From: JAWLCG01 sp041687295
GTDB taxonomy: Bacteria; Planctomycetota; Phycisphaerae; SM23-33; FEN-1343
Length of the DNA: 17,519 nucleotides
NCBI GenBank assembly: GCA_041687295.1
Contig: JAWLCG010000066.1
Location: 1-17,519, forward strand
Direction of reading: 5' to 3'
In this document: in pieces, positions 6,652 through 13,357 of the stretch
How the letters are laid out: each line of letters starts with the position of its first letter
How positions within the stretch are numbered: position 1 is the stretch's first letter
Made by a program: the position numbers and the translations under genes
Notes under the pieces: model-generated
Databases searched by the model: none
Seen by the model: the letters and a program-made list of their open reading frames with translations, nothing else
Told to the model about the DNA's origin: nothing

Positions 6652-8031
6652 TCAGGCCGCCGGTTCGTCACCCGCGGCCGGGACGACGGGGAAGGGATCG
6701 GCCACCGAGTCGCCCTCGCCGGCGGACGGGTCGTCGGCGCGCGTCGCGCCGGCCAGCAGGGCCAGCGCCACGCCCAGGCACAGCCAGCCAGCTGGCCGGT
6801 AGGAGCCGGCCCAGTCCAGCGACGCGCCGAACAGGGCCGGGCCGATCGCGCTGGCCAGGACCAGCCAGGTCATGTTGAAGCCGCTGATGGCCCCCAGGTG
6901 CCTGCGCCCGAAGAACCGCGGCCAGGTGACCGCCGCCACCACGCCGAACATCCCCCCGCCCAGGCCGTTGCCCGCGATGATCAGCCAGACCGGCCAGCCG
7001 GGCCCCAGCACCACCAGCCCCGCCGACGAGACGGCCACGCCGCCCACCAGCACCATCAGCAGCCACTTGAGGCGGATGTAGTCGCTCACCCACCCGCCGA
7101 CCAGGCTGAAGGCCACCGCGATGGCCGAGCCGGGCAGGAAGATGCCGATCGCCTGGGCCTGCGTCAGTCCACCGCTTCCGAAGATCGACACCACGTGGAA
7201 CGTCAGGGCGGTGATGTAGAGCGAGTTGAGCGACAGGCCCAGGTTGAACAGCCAGAAGGCCCGCGTACGGACGGCTTGGCGGAGTGTCCAGGCCCGCTCG
7301 GGGTGTTGGCCGGGCCCGCCGCGCTTGCGGGGCAGGCCCGCGTCGGGCTCCAGGCCCAACTGCTCGGGGTTGTCGCGGTAGAGCACCGCGGCCAGCAGGG
7401 CGAAGGCCCCGCCCACCACCAGCCCCAGCACCACCCACGTCCCGCGCCAACCCCACCACGAGACCAGCGCCGCCAGCCCCAGCGGCGCCGACGAGAAGCC
7501 GAACGCCACGAACACACTGCTGAGTCCGTTGGCCAGGCCGCGGCGGGTGTCGAACCACTTCATCACCATGTTGCGGGCCGACATCGTCAGCACGCCCTGG
7601 CCCAGGAACCGCAGCAGGAAGAAGCCCACGCACGTCACGCCGAACGCCAGCGGCGCCGGCACCGCCTCGAAGCCCAGCCACCCCGCCAGCCTAGCGGTGA
7701 GCCCGTCGGCCCGGCTGAACAGCAGCAGCGTCGCGCCCAGGCCCACCGCCGCCAGCGGGCCCAGCACACGGCTGCCCCAGCGGTCGTACAGCAGGCCCGC
7801 GAAGGTCAGGATCGACGCGCTGGCCAGCGTGCCCACCAGGTAGGCCATGCTCAGCGACAGGCGGCTCAGGCCCATCGCCTTCATCAGCGGCTCGGTGAAC
7901 ACCGACACGCCGATCGTCTGGCCGGGCACGCTGGCCAGCATCCCCCCGATGCCGCACGCCAGCACCACCCAGCCGTAATGCACTGGACTTCGCCGCGGGG
8001 AGAACGGAACGTTACGCAGGTCGAGCTTCAT
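6652..8031 (-). CDS. MFS transporter, OFA/monocarboxylate-like
   Basis: This 459-residue membrane protein has about 12 hydrophobic helices in two blocks, split by a charged central loop near residues 215-240 (GLPRKRGGPGQHPERAW). The start of helix 1 (HYGWVVLACG) and the loop 2-3 motif (GLLYDRWGSR) are typical of the major facilitator superfamily, and the YGWVV opening is common in oxalate/formate-antiporter-like and monocarboxylate members. It probably moves a small organic acid or sugar derivative across the inner membrane; the substrate cannot be read from sequence. I chose the ATG at 8031 (MKLDLRNVPF). A GTG at 8064 adds 11 residues that look non-coding. The ribosome binding site is weak (GGAG about 11 bases upstream). 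It is divergent from the oxidoreductase remnant at 8162 and convergent with the ThuA-like gene. Confidence 0.85.
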   Translation of the reverse strand: MKLDLRNVPFSPRRSPVHYGWVVLACGIGGMLASVPGQTIGVSVFTEPLMKAMGLSRLSLSMAYLVGTLASASILTFAGLLYDRWGSRVLGPLAAVGLGATLLLFSRADGLTARLAGWLGFEAVPAPLAFGVTCVGFFLLRFLGQGVLTMSARNMVMKWFDTRRGLANGLSSVFVAFGFSSAPLGLAALVSWWGWRGTWVVLGLVVGGAFALLAAVLYRDNPEQLGLEPDAGLPRKRGGPGQHPERAWTLRQAVRTRAFWLFNLGLSLNSLYITALTFHVVSIFGSGGLTQAQAIGIFLPGSAIAVAFSLVGGWVSDYIRLKWLLMVLVGGVAVSSAGLVVLGPGWPVWLIIAGNGLGGGMFGVVAAVTWPRFFGRRHLGAISGFNMTWLVLASAIGPALFGASLDWAGSYRPAGWLCLGVALALLAGATRADDPSAGEGDSVADPFPVVPAAGDEPAA

Positions 8032-8117
8032 AGGGGAGGTACTCCGAAGGGCGGCATGGTACACGCCGGGCCCCCCGCTGCATAGGATTCTCCGCGGATC
8101 TGTCCCCCGACGGCCTC

Positions 8118-8150
8118 GTAGGCTGGGGCGCAGCGGAGCGGAGCCCCACC
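8118..8150 (+). repeat. GTAG-led palindrome next to a gene break
   Basis: GTAG at 8118-8121 is followed at once by TGGGGC (8124-8129), which pairs with GCCCCA (8143-8148). The layout matches the other GTAG-led elements here, as a single half. It ends about 12 bases before the point where the Gfo/Idh/MocA reading frame becomes recognisable. Confidence 0.6.
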
Positions 8151-8161
8151 TTCGGCTGGAA

Positions 8162-8565
8162 ATGGACCCGGACCCGGCCTTTCATTACGGCCCCGGCGGC
8201 GGGCCGTTGTACGACATGGGCCCCTACTTCCTGCACGCCCTGCTGACGCTGCTGGGCCCCGTGCGGCGCGTCAGCGGCCTGACCCGCACCATGCAGGCCC
8301 GCCGGCAGATCTACAGCGAGCCGCGTCGCGGCCAGATGATCGACGTGGAGGTGCCCACGCACGTCCAGTCGCTGCTGGAGTTCGCCGACGGCACGGCCGT
8401 GAGCCTGCTCAACAGCTTCGACGTGATGGTGCCCTGCACACCGTCGAGATCATCCAGGCCATCCACGCCTCCGCCCAGGCCGACCGCGTCATCCGCCTCC
8501 AAACCACCTTCACCCGCCCAGCCCCCATGCCCGCCGCCCCCGCCGAGCTGCTCACCGAATGTTGA
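8162..8565 (+). pseudogene. Broken Gfo/Idh/MocA-family oxidoreductase
   Basis: Intact members are NAD(P)-dependent sugar or cyclitol dehydrogenases of about 350-400 residues, with an N-terminal Rossmann fold. Here that fold is absent. What remains starts in the substrate-binding half: FHYGPGGGPLYDMGPYFLHA, then LGPVRRVSGL, then VPTHVQSLLEF and LLNSFDV, all familiar for this family. After about 8430 the frame jumps. A different frame then reads HTVEIIQAIHAS and FTRPAPMP, the normal C-terminal end, to a TGA at 8563-8565. The stretch that should join SFDV to HTVEII is missing, so there is an N-terminal loss, an internal deletion and a frameshift. A single frame also runs on to 8596, but its Pro/Ser-rich tail is a frameshift product. 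A GTAG-led palindrome sits just before the 5' break. Confidence 0.8.
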
Positions 8566-8596
8566 CCGGATCCCCGGGGCGCGGTACACCCACTGA

Positions 8597-8648
8597 GTAG
8601 GTCGGGGATACTTCCCCGACATCGACGGCCCAAGTGCGCTCAGGTGTC
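8597..8648 (+). repeat. GTAG-led palindrome cut by the assembly gap (TCGGGGA family)
   Basis: GTAG (8597-8600) is followed by GTCGGGGA (8601-8608), TACT and TCCCCGAC (8613-8620), a perfect 8-bp hairpin. The following 24 bases resemble the spacer of the full element at 11978-12050. The last four bases before the gap, TGTC, match the first four of the expected second arm. The Ns therefore replace the rest of that arm. Confidence 0.8.
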
Positions 8649-8658
8649 NNNNNNNNNN
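8649..8658. other. Assembly gap of 10 Ns
   Basis: Ten consecutive undetermined bases. The break falls 4 bases into the second arm of a predicted inverted repeat, a structure that commonly stalls short-read assembly. Confidence 0.95.
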
Positions 8659-8659
8659 C

Positions 8660-8701
8660 GAGCTCATCGCCGACTTCCGCCGCCAGATCCGCCGCCCGTA
8701 A
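8660..8701 (+). CDS. C-terminal tail of an unidentified gene
   Basis: Directly after the gap one frame reads ELIADFRRQIRRP and ends at TAA (8699-8701). The residues look like a normal charged C-terminus, but the fragment is too short to identify. It may be chance. Confidence 0.25.
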   Translation, partial: ELIADFRRQIRRP

Positions 8702-8770
8702 TAGGCTGTCCAGGCTGGAATGATGGGTCTGGATCGCGTACGAACCTGCCCGACTGTAAAGGCCCTCTTC

Positions 8771-8913
8771 AGGCCGGTTCACCGGCCTTCGCCCCGCGCA
8801 GCGGGGTGTAGCCCAGGGCTTGTAGCCCTGGGGCCGGGGAGCGTCCCCTGTTACTGTTTGTCCCAGCCCGCTTCAGCGGGCTTACCCGCAGGGCGAGCAC
8901 CGGCGTTGCTCGC
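8771..8913. repeat. Cluster of six tandem hairpins
   Basis: Six perfect stems follow one another: AGGCCGGT with ACCGGCCT (8771-8788), CCCCGC with GCGGGG (8792-8806), CCCAGGGCT with AGCCCTGGG (8812-8832), GGGGA with TCCCC (8836-8848), AGCCCGC with GCGGGCT (8865-8882), and GCGAGCA with TGCTCGC (8893-8913). The third is preceded directly by GTAG (8808-8811), like the REP-type elements elsewhere. The cluster lies upstream of the ankyrin gene. Confidence 0.75.
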
Positions 8914-8990
8914 GCTACCCAGGTAGATCTGCTTTTGTTTCTGCAGCAGACGGCCGTGGACCGAAGTACCTCGAGAACAGGGGAATCCGC

Positions 8991-10733
8991 ATGAAGGCGA
9001 GAACTGCCTTGAGACTGGCCATAGCCGTTGTTGCGGGTCTCGCCGTTCTGGCAGGCTGTCAGAGCGACCCGGCCACCGCGCCGACCCACGCCACCCTCCA
9101 TGCCGCGGCCCGTGCGGGCGACTTGGCCGGCGTCCAACGCCACCTCGCAGAGGGGGCGGATGCCAACGCCCGTTCCCCTGAGGGACAAACCCCCCTGCAT
9201 ATCGCGGCCGCGAGAGGTCATCGCCAGATCGCCGAGCGGCTGCTCAAGGCCGGGGCCGATGTGAATGCCCGGGATGAGAAGGCCCGGACTCCTCTGCTGG
9301 AGGCGGCCGCCGGGGGGCACCGCGACGTGGTCGAACTGCTGCTGGACAGCGGCGCTCCTATTCGCCCGGAGGTCGCCGAGGATGTCTGGCCGCTCTGGGT
9401 AGCCATCCACAACGGACATCGCGGTGTCGTCGAACTACTGCTGGCCCGCGGCGAGGAGGCCAACGTCACCCTTGAAAAGGGCGTCACATTGCTCCATGTT
9501 GCTGCGGCCAAGAGCACCGCAGCAGTCGTGGAGGCCCTCATTGAAGCGGGCGCTGACGTGAACGCCCGGACCGAGCAGGGCATGACGCCCCTGCACTGGG
9601 CCGCGGAAGAGAACCACGTGGAGGTCGCGAAGCTTCTGCTGACGCGGGGGGCCGAGGTGGGTACGCCGGATGGGGACGGCCGGACGCCGCTTCATGTGGC
9701 CGCTGTACACGGGCGGCGGGAGATGGTTGAACTGCTACTGACTCAGGGCGCGGAGGTCGACGCTGCGACAGAGGAGGGAACTACTCCGCTGCTCCTGGCG
9801 GCATTGACCGAGAACCGGGATGCCGCCGAAGCACTGCTGGACCATGGCGCAGACATCGACTCCCGCGACACTAATGGATGGACCTCTCTACATTACGCCG
9901 CCTTTTCCGGCAACCAGAGCTTGGCCGAACGCCTGCTGCAGCGTGAGGCGGACGTCGATATCCGCGATGGGGACCAGATGACCCCCCTGCATCTGGCCGC
10001 CATGAAGGGCCATGCGGGAGTGGCGAAGCTCCTCATCGCCCATGGAGCGGATCCGGACGTCAAAGGCCCCTGGGATGGGACCCTCCTGCATCAGGCCGCC
10101 ATGAAGGGCCATGCGGAAGTGGCGAAGCTCCTCATCGCCCATGGAGCGGATCCGGACGTCAGAGGCCCCTGGGATAGAACCCCGCTGCATTCGGCGGCCG
10201 AGCACGGACAGCGGGCGGTGGTGGAGTTGCTCCTGAACCAGGGCGCAGAGATCGACGCTCGAGACCAGAACGCGGCTACGCCGCTACGGCTGGCGGCCCG
10301 GGATGGCCACCAGGAAACCGTGGAACTGCTGCTGAAGGAAGGCGCAGACGTCAACGCCAACGGGAAGGATGGCGACACGCCGCTACGTGTGGCCGTCGCT
10401 GAGGGACATCGGGACATAGCCGAAGCCCTGATAGATCGTGGCGCGGACATCCACCTCCGCTACAAGGGAAGGACACTCCTGCACTATGTGGCCGTTCTCG
10501 ATCAGCGGGGCATCGCCGAACTCCTGCTGGAGCGGGGGGCGGACATTGAGGCCCGTGAGAGGAACCAGTGGACCCCTCTGCATCTGGCCGCTCTGGCGGG
10601 CAACGTCGAGATGGCAAAGCTCCTCATCGCCCATGGGGCGGATCCGGAGGCCAAAGGTGCCCAAGGCCGGACGCCGCTGGACATGGCTGATGCCGCGACC
10701 GCCGCGGCCTTGGCCGAGCTGTTGGAATACTAG
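8991..10733 (+). CDS. Ankyrin-repeat lipoprotein
   Basis: The 580-residue product has a lipoprotein signal peptide with lipobox LAGC; C23 should be lipidated. The next residue is Gln, so outer-membrane location is likely. From about residue 34 to the end it is almost wholly ankyrin repeats: I count 16 repeats of mostly 33 residues (TPLHLAA...GAD pattern) plus a short C-terminal cap ending ALAELLEY. Repeats 3 and 4 are the least regular. Ankyrin repeats bind proteins; no catalytic domain is present, so it is probably a periplasmic binding scaffold with an unknown partner. ATG at 8991 has AGGGGA at 8979-8984, spaced 6 bases. Two neighbouring repeats are nearly identical at DNA level (see the 9995-10175 entry). 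It is probably transcribed alone, as REP-like elements lie on both sides. Confidence 0.9.
   Translation: MKARTALRLAIAVVAGLAVLAGCQSDPATAPTHATLHAAARAGDLAGVQRHLAEGADANARSPEGQTPLHIAAARGHRQIAERLLKAGADVNARDEKARTPLLEAAAGGHRDVVELLLDSGAPIRPEVAEDVWPLWVAIHNGHRGVVELLLARGEEANVTLEKGVTLLHVAAAKSTAAVVEALIEAGADVNARTEQGMTPLHWAAEENHVEVAKLLLTRGAEVGTPDGDGRTPLHVAAVHGRREMVELLLTQGAEVDAATEEGTTPLLLAALTENRDAAEALLDHGADIDSRDTNGWTSLHYAAFSGNQSLAERLLQREADVDIRDGDQMTPLHLAAMKGHAGVAKLLIAHGADPDVKGPWDGTLLHQAAMKGHAEVAKLLIAHGADPDVRGPWDRTPLHSAAEHGQRAVVELLLNQGAEIDARDQNAATPLRLAARDGHQETVELLLKEGADVNANGKDGDTPLRVAVAEGHRDIAEALIDRGADIHLRYKGRTLLHYVAVLDQRGIAELLLERGADIEARERNQWTPLHLAALAGNVEMAKLLIAHGADPEAKGAQGRTPLDMADAATAAALAELLEY
9995..10175 (+). 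repeat. Recent 99-base tandem duplication in the ankyrin gene
   Basis: Bases 9995-10076 and 10094-10175 match at 80 of 82 positions with a 99-base period, exactly one 33-residue ankyrin unit. Both encode AAMKGHA then VAKLLIAHGADPDV and a GPWD end. A shorter stretch of the same sequence recurs near 10615-10650 in the last repeat. Other repeats in the gene are much more diverged. Confidence 0.85.
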
Positions 10734-10744
10734 GCCGTAGCCCA

Positions 10745-10810
10745 GTAGGGCGGGCACCGCCCGCCGCGGCGGCGCCTGGCGCCCTCGACGGCGGGCATTG
10801 CCCGCCCTAC
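10745..10810. repeat. BIME-like inverted pair of GTAG-led palindromes (GGCGGGC family)
   Basis: Left unit: GTAG (10745-10748), GGCGGGC (10749-10755), ACC, GCCCGCC (10759-10765). Right unit: GGCGGGC (10790-10796), ATT, GCCCGCC (10800-10806), CTAC (10807-10810). The two arms match at 20 of 22 bases when one is reversed. It lies 11 bases after the ankyrin stop. Confidence 0.85.
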
Positions 10811-10838
10811 GGCAGAGCCCGTTTTCATCGTCTGTGTG

Positions 10839-10855
10839 TGCGGGCCAAGCCCGCA
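10839..10855. repeat. Short hairpin before the GH43 gene
   Basis: TGCGGGC (10839-10845) pairs with GCCCGCA (10849-10855) around CAA. No GTAG precedes it. Confidence 0.5.
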
Positions 10856-10866
10856 TGGACAGCTCA

Positions 10867-10890
10867 GTAGGGCGAGCCACTGTGTGGCTC
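10867..10890 (+). repeat. GTAG-led palindrome upstream of the GH43 gene
   Basis: GTAG (10867-10870), three bases, then GAGCCAC (10874-10880) pairing with GTGGCTC (10884-10890) around TGT. It ends 31 bases before the start codon, so it would lie in or next to the leader. Confidence 0.6.
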
Positions 10891-10921
10891 CCGCAACCAG
10901 AGGATACCCAAGGAGACGACG

Positions 10922-11974
10922 ATGAACCTGTTCGACGCACTGACCCCATTGGCGGCGGTCGTCCTGTCGGCCGGCGTGATGGCGACGCTGGCGGCGGCGG
11001 GCGAGGCTGCGCCGGCGACGTACACCAACCCCATCGGCGGCGGGCTGCCCGTGCCCGACCCGTTCGTGCTGCAGCATGACGGGATGTACTACCTCTACGG
11101 CACGGCCGGCGGGCGGGAGGGCTTTCTGGCCTGGACCTCGCCCGACCTGGTGCACTGGGAGCCGCTGGGCGTCGTGCATCCGCGCGACGAGAGCACCTGG
11201 GGCACCGGCTCGTTCTGGGCGCCGGAGGTGGCCGCCTACGGCGGCAAGTTTTTCATGACCTACAGCTGCCACGGGCCCGACCGCAGCGAGGGCTATCGCC
11301 TCTGTCTGGCCGTCGCCGACAGCCCGGCCGGGCCGTTCCGCGACATGCGGACGCCGTGGATCGACCTGGGCTTCGCCAGCATCGACGCGCACCTGTTCGT
11401 CGACGAGGGTGTGCCGTACCTGTTCTTCAACCGGGTCGGCGTGGTCGACCAGCCGCCCGAGCCGCGGTACATCTTCGGCACGATCTATGCCGTGCAGCTG
11501 AGCGAGGACCTGTCGGCCCGCGTCGGCGAGCCGGTGCTGGTGGCCCAGTGCGACCAGCCGTGGGAGCAGCCCGACCCCCAGTTCAACAGCCGATGCAACG
11601 AGGGGGCGTTCGTCTTCCGCCACGGTCAGACGTACTACCTCACCTACTCGTCGGGCCACTACGCCAGCCCGCGCTACGGCATCGGCTACGCGACAGCCCC
11701 GAGCCCGCTGGGCCCCTGGACCAAGAGCGAGCACAACCCGCTGGCCCAGTCGGTGCCGGCCCTGGGCGTCTCGGGCCCGGGCCACAGCTCGATCACCCGC
11801 TCGCCCGACGGCCGGGAGATCTTCGTCGTCTACCACACCCACGCCGACGCCGCCAAACCCGGCGCGGGCCGGGTGGCCAACATCGACCGCCTGATCATCC
11901 ACGACGACGGCCGACTCGAACTCCTCGGCCCCACGCGCACCCCCCAGCCCGCGCCGTCCGGGGCCCGGCGGTAG
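10922..11974 (+). CDS. Secreted glycoside hydrolase family 43-type protein
   Basis: The 350-residue protein has a signal peptide (cleavage around residues 27-30) and a five-bladed beta-propeller pattern typical of GH43-type enzymes. The three expected acidic residues are visible: D46 in LPVPDPFVL (general base), D155 in ASIDAHLFV (modulator) and E227 in CNEGAFVF (general acid). WAPEVAAYGGKFFMTYS near residue 99 is also classic. Family members release arabinose, xylose or galactose from plant or algal polysaccharides; substrate cannot be read here. It should act in the periplasm or outside. ATG at 10922 has AAGGAG at 10910-10915, spaced 6 bases. No carbohydrate-binding module is attached. A perfect inverted repeat starts 4 bases after the stop. 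The related GH62 and GH117 propeller families are less likely. Confidence 0.88.
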   Translation: MNLFDALTPLAAVVLSAGVMATLAAAGEAAPATYTNPIGGGLPVPDPFVLQHDGMYYLYGTAGGREGFLAWTSPDLVHWEPLGVVHPRDESTWGTGSFWAPEVAAYGGKFFMTYSCHGPDRSEGYRLCLAVADSPAGPFRDMRTPWIDLGFASIDAHLFVDEGVPYLFFNRVGVVDQPPEPRYIFGTIYAVQLSEDLSARVGEPVLVAQCDQPWEQPDPQFNSRCNEGAFVFRHGQTYYLTYSSGHYASPRYGIGYATAPSPLGPWTKSEHNPLAQSVPALGVSGPGHSSITRSPDGREIFVVYHTHADAAKPGAGRVANIDRLIIHDDGRLELLGPTRTPQPAPSGARR

Positions 11975-11977
11975 CGC

Positions 11978-12050
11978 GTAGGTCGGGGATACCTCCCCGA
12001 CATCGATGGCCCCGGCGCGTTCGCGTGTCGGGGAGGTATCCCCGACCTAC
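11978..12050. repeat. Perfect BIME-like element (TCGGGGA family)
   Basis: Two 25-base arms (11978-12002 and 12026-12050) are exact reverse complements around a 23-base spacer. Each arm is itself GTAG followed by an 8-bp hairpin, GTCGGGGA with TCCCCGAC around a 4-base loop; the far end is CTAC. A second copy, cut by the assembly gap, lies at 8597-8648. Confidence 0.92.
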
Positions 12051-12128
12051 CGGCTTGTCCACCCGAGACGGCGTCATGGTCGGGGTAATCCATGCGGGGC
12101 GGGGCGGGCCAAATGCGAGGGATTGCTG

Positions 12129-12156
12129 TTTACACCGGGCCGGGAGGGGGTATAGT
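12129..12156 (+). promoter_or_regulatory. Promoter of the pseudopilin-like gene
   Basis: TTTACA at 12129-12134 and TATAGT at 12151-12156, spaced 16 bases, stand out as AT-rich hexamers in GC-rich DNA. The gene starts at 12248, giving a leader of about 85 bases. Confidence 0.55.
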
Positions 12157-12247
12157 TAGACAGTAGGCGGGCCGATCGCGTGTCACTTCTTTAGGTCGGC
12201 CGGGAGTCCCTTTCGTCCGTGGCCCATCGCATATCGGAGGCCGAACC

Positions 12248-13078
12248 ATGCGCCGCAAGGCCTTTACGCTCATCGAGCTGCTGGTCGTCATCGCCATCAT
12301 CGCCCTGCTGGTGTCCATCCTGCTGCCGTCGCTGGCCCAGGCCAAGGAGCACGCCAAGGCCGTCCTGTGCCAGTCGAACCTCAAGAACCTCGGCGCGGCC
12401 TGGCAGGCGTACGCCACCGACAACAACGACGTGATGATCTCCGGCTGGGACCAGAGCTGGTCCTACGGCCAAGGGAACATGGGCGGCAACGGCTGGCACC
12501 GCCAGTGGCCCTACGTGATGGCCTACTGGGCCAAGGGCAAGAGCGTGGGCCGGGAGACCCTCTACTACGACGAGAAGGCCAGCACGCCGGAGTCGGGCTT
12601 CTACCAGCCCGAGGACACGCCCCATGCCCAGGCCCACAGCCACCACAACATTCACCCCTACCTCCGCTGGGGCTCGGCCGCCAGTTGGGACAGCCACATC
12701 GTCGCCGAGCTGCACTGCCCCACGATGCGCGACCAGCAGTATGCCTACTTCACCACGGTCGGCTCATACACGATGAACATCCGCGCCGGCTCCAACCCGC
12801 CGGCCATTGCCCACCGGACCATGTCCTGGGGCCCCTGGGGCTGGGGCGACTACATCGAGCTCAACCGCCAGACCCACACCCAGGACACGCTGCTGCTGGG
12901 CGGCCCCCGCAGCCGGAACCCCTGGTTCCAGTGGGAGCGCCCCGACCAGCGCCCGCCCGGCGGCTACATGGTGGACCCGCACATGGGCGGGACGAACTAC
13001 GGCTTCGTCGACGGCCACGTCGAGCGGCGCGACTACGACTCGTTCATCGAGTGGAACTTCCGCGGCGAGATCGAGTAG
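12248..13078 (+). CDS. Pseudopilin-like protein with H-X9-DG motif
   Basis: The 276-residue protein opens with a prepilin signal, MRRKAFTLIELLVVIAII, with cleavage expected before F6 and glutamate at mature position 5 (E10). The residue before the cleavage site is Ala, not the usual Gly. A hydrophobic helix ends in SILLPSL near residue 28, followed by LCQSNLKNLGAAWQAYATD. Near the C-terminus H245, nine residues and D255-G256 (NYGFVDGHVE) form the H-X9-DG motif typical of the large planctomycete families of such proteins. Their role is unknown; they are presumed inner-membrane or envelope proteins processed by a prepilin peptidase. ATG at 12248 has GGAGG at 12236-12240, spaced 7 bases. It is preceded by its own promoter and followed by repeats, so it is probably monocistronic. 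Confidence 0.9.
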   Translation: MRRKAFTLIELLVVIAIIALLVSILLPSLAQAKEHAKAVLCQSNLKNLGAAWQAYATDNNDVMISGWDQSWSYGQGNMGGNGWHRQWPYVMAYWAKGKSVGRETLYYDEKASTPESGFYQPEDTPHAQAHSHHNIHPYLRWGSAASWDSHIVAELHCPTMRDQQYAYFTTVGSYTMNIRAGSNPPAIAHRTMSWGPWGWGDYIELNRQTHTQDTLLLGGPRSRNPWFQWERPDQRPPGGYMVDPHMGGTNYGFVDGHVERRDYDSFIEWNFRGEIE

Positions 13079-13097
13079 CGCCCGTTCGATCCACAGC

Positions 13098-13172
13098 ATG
13101 GAGTGCGGCGGCTTTGGCGCCGCTTTGGCTTGAGCCGTCCTCGAGCCAGAGCACCGTCACAGCCGCCGCACT
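13098..13172. repeat. Dispersed GAGTGCGGCGGC repeat, copy 1
   Basis: It begins ATGGAGTGCGGCGGC, then six variable bases, then GCCGCTTTGGCTT. The same block recurs at 14889-14923. In this copy AGTGCGGCGGCT (13102-13113) also has an exact reverse complement at 13161-13172, so the whole forms a larger palindrome. The element follows the pseudopilin gene by 19 bases. Confidence 0.75.
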
Positions 13173-13262
13173 GCGTATTCCCGCCCCAGCTCTCTGTTTA
13201 CTTCCTCGCCTTGGGGCGGTATTCCCAACCCGCGGGGTCCCTCGATCCGAAAGGAGTAGCGG

Positions 13263-13337
13263 GTGAATAGATGGGACTGCATCCAGGTTGCGAACTCCAG
13301 CAGGTGGGACGGCGCTTCGCTCTGTCCCAGCCTGTGA
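13263..13337 (+). CDS. Possible 24-residue leader peptide
   Basis: A GTG at 13263 has AAGGAG at 13251-13256, spaced 6 bases, and opens a 24-codon frame (MNRWDCIQVANSSRW...) that ends at TGA 13335-13337. It stops 20 bases before the next gene. The ribosome binding site is as good as that of the gene itself. No known family; it may be chance or the stub of a gene broken by the nearby repeat. Confidence 0.3.
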   Translation: MNRWDCIQVANSSRWDGASLCPSL

Positions 13338-13357
13338 AGGACTGTAGAGGAGTGGGC

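Larger units (their letters stand above)
8566..8990. other. 425-base region with repeats, gap and gene tail
   Basis: It holds a truncated GTAG-led element running into 10 Ns, a 13-codon tail of some gene at 8660-8701, and a run of six hairpins at 8771-8913. No complete gene is visible. The sequence on the two sides of the Ns need not be directly contiguous in the genome. Confidence 0.7.

Noticed and set aside
8032..8064. GTG at 8064 as the MFS start
   Set aside because: The 11 added residues have no family character and no better ribosome binding site than the ATG at 8031.
5974..8085. A 703-codon open frame on the plus strand running through ThuA and the MFS region
   Set aside because: It is out of frame with ThuA and antisense to the MFS gene, reads as repetitive Arg/Gln/Pro/His-rich sequence and crosses a palindromic repeat.
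8771..8913. A CRISPR array or tRNA cluster
   Set aside because: The hairpins differ in sequence and spacing, there are no equal spacers, and no cloverleaf or T-loop sequence is present.
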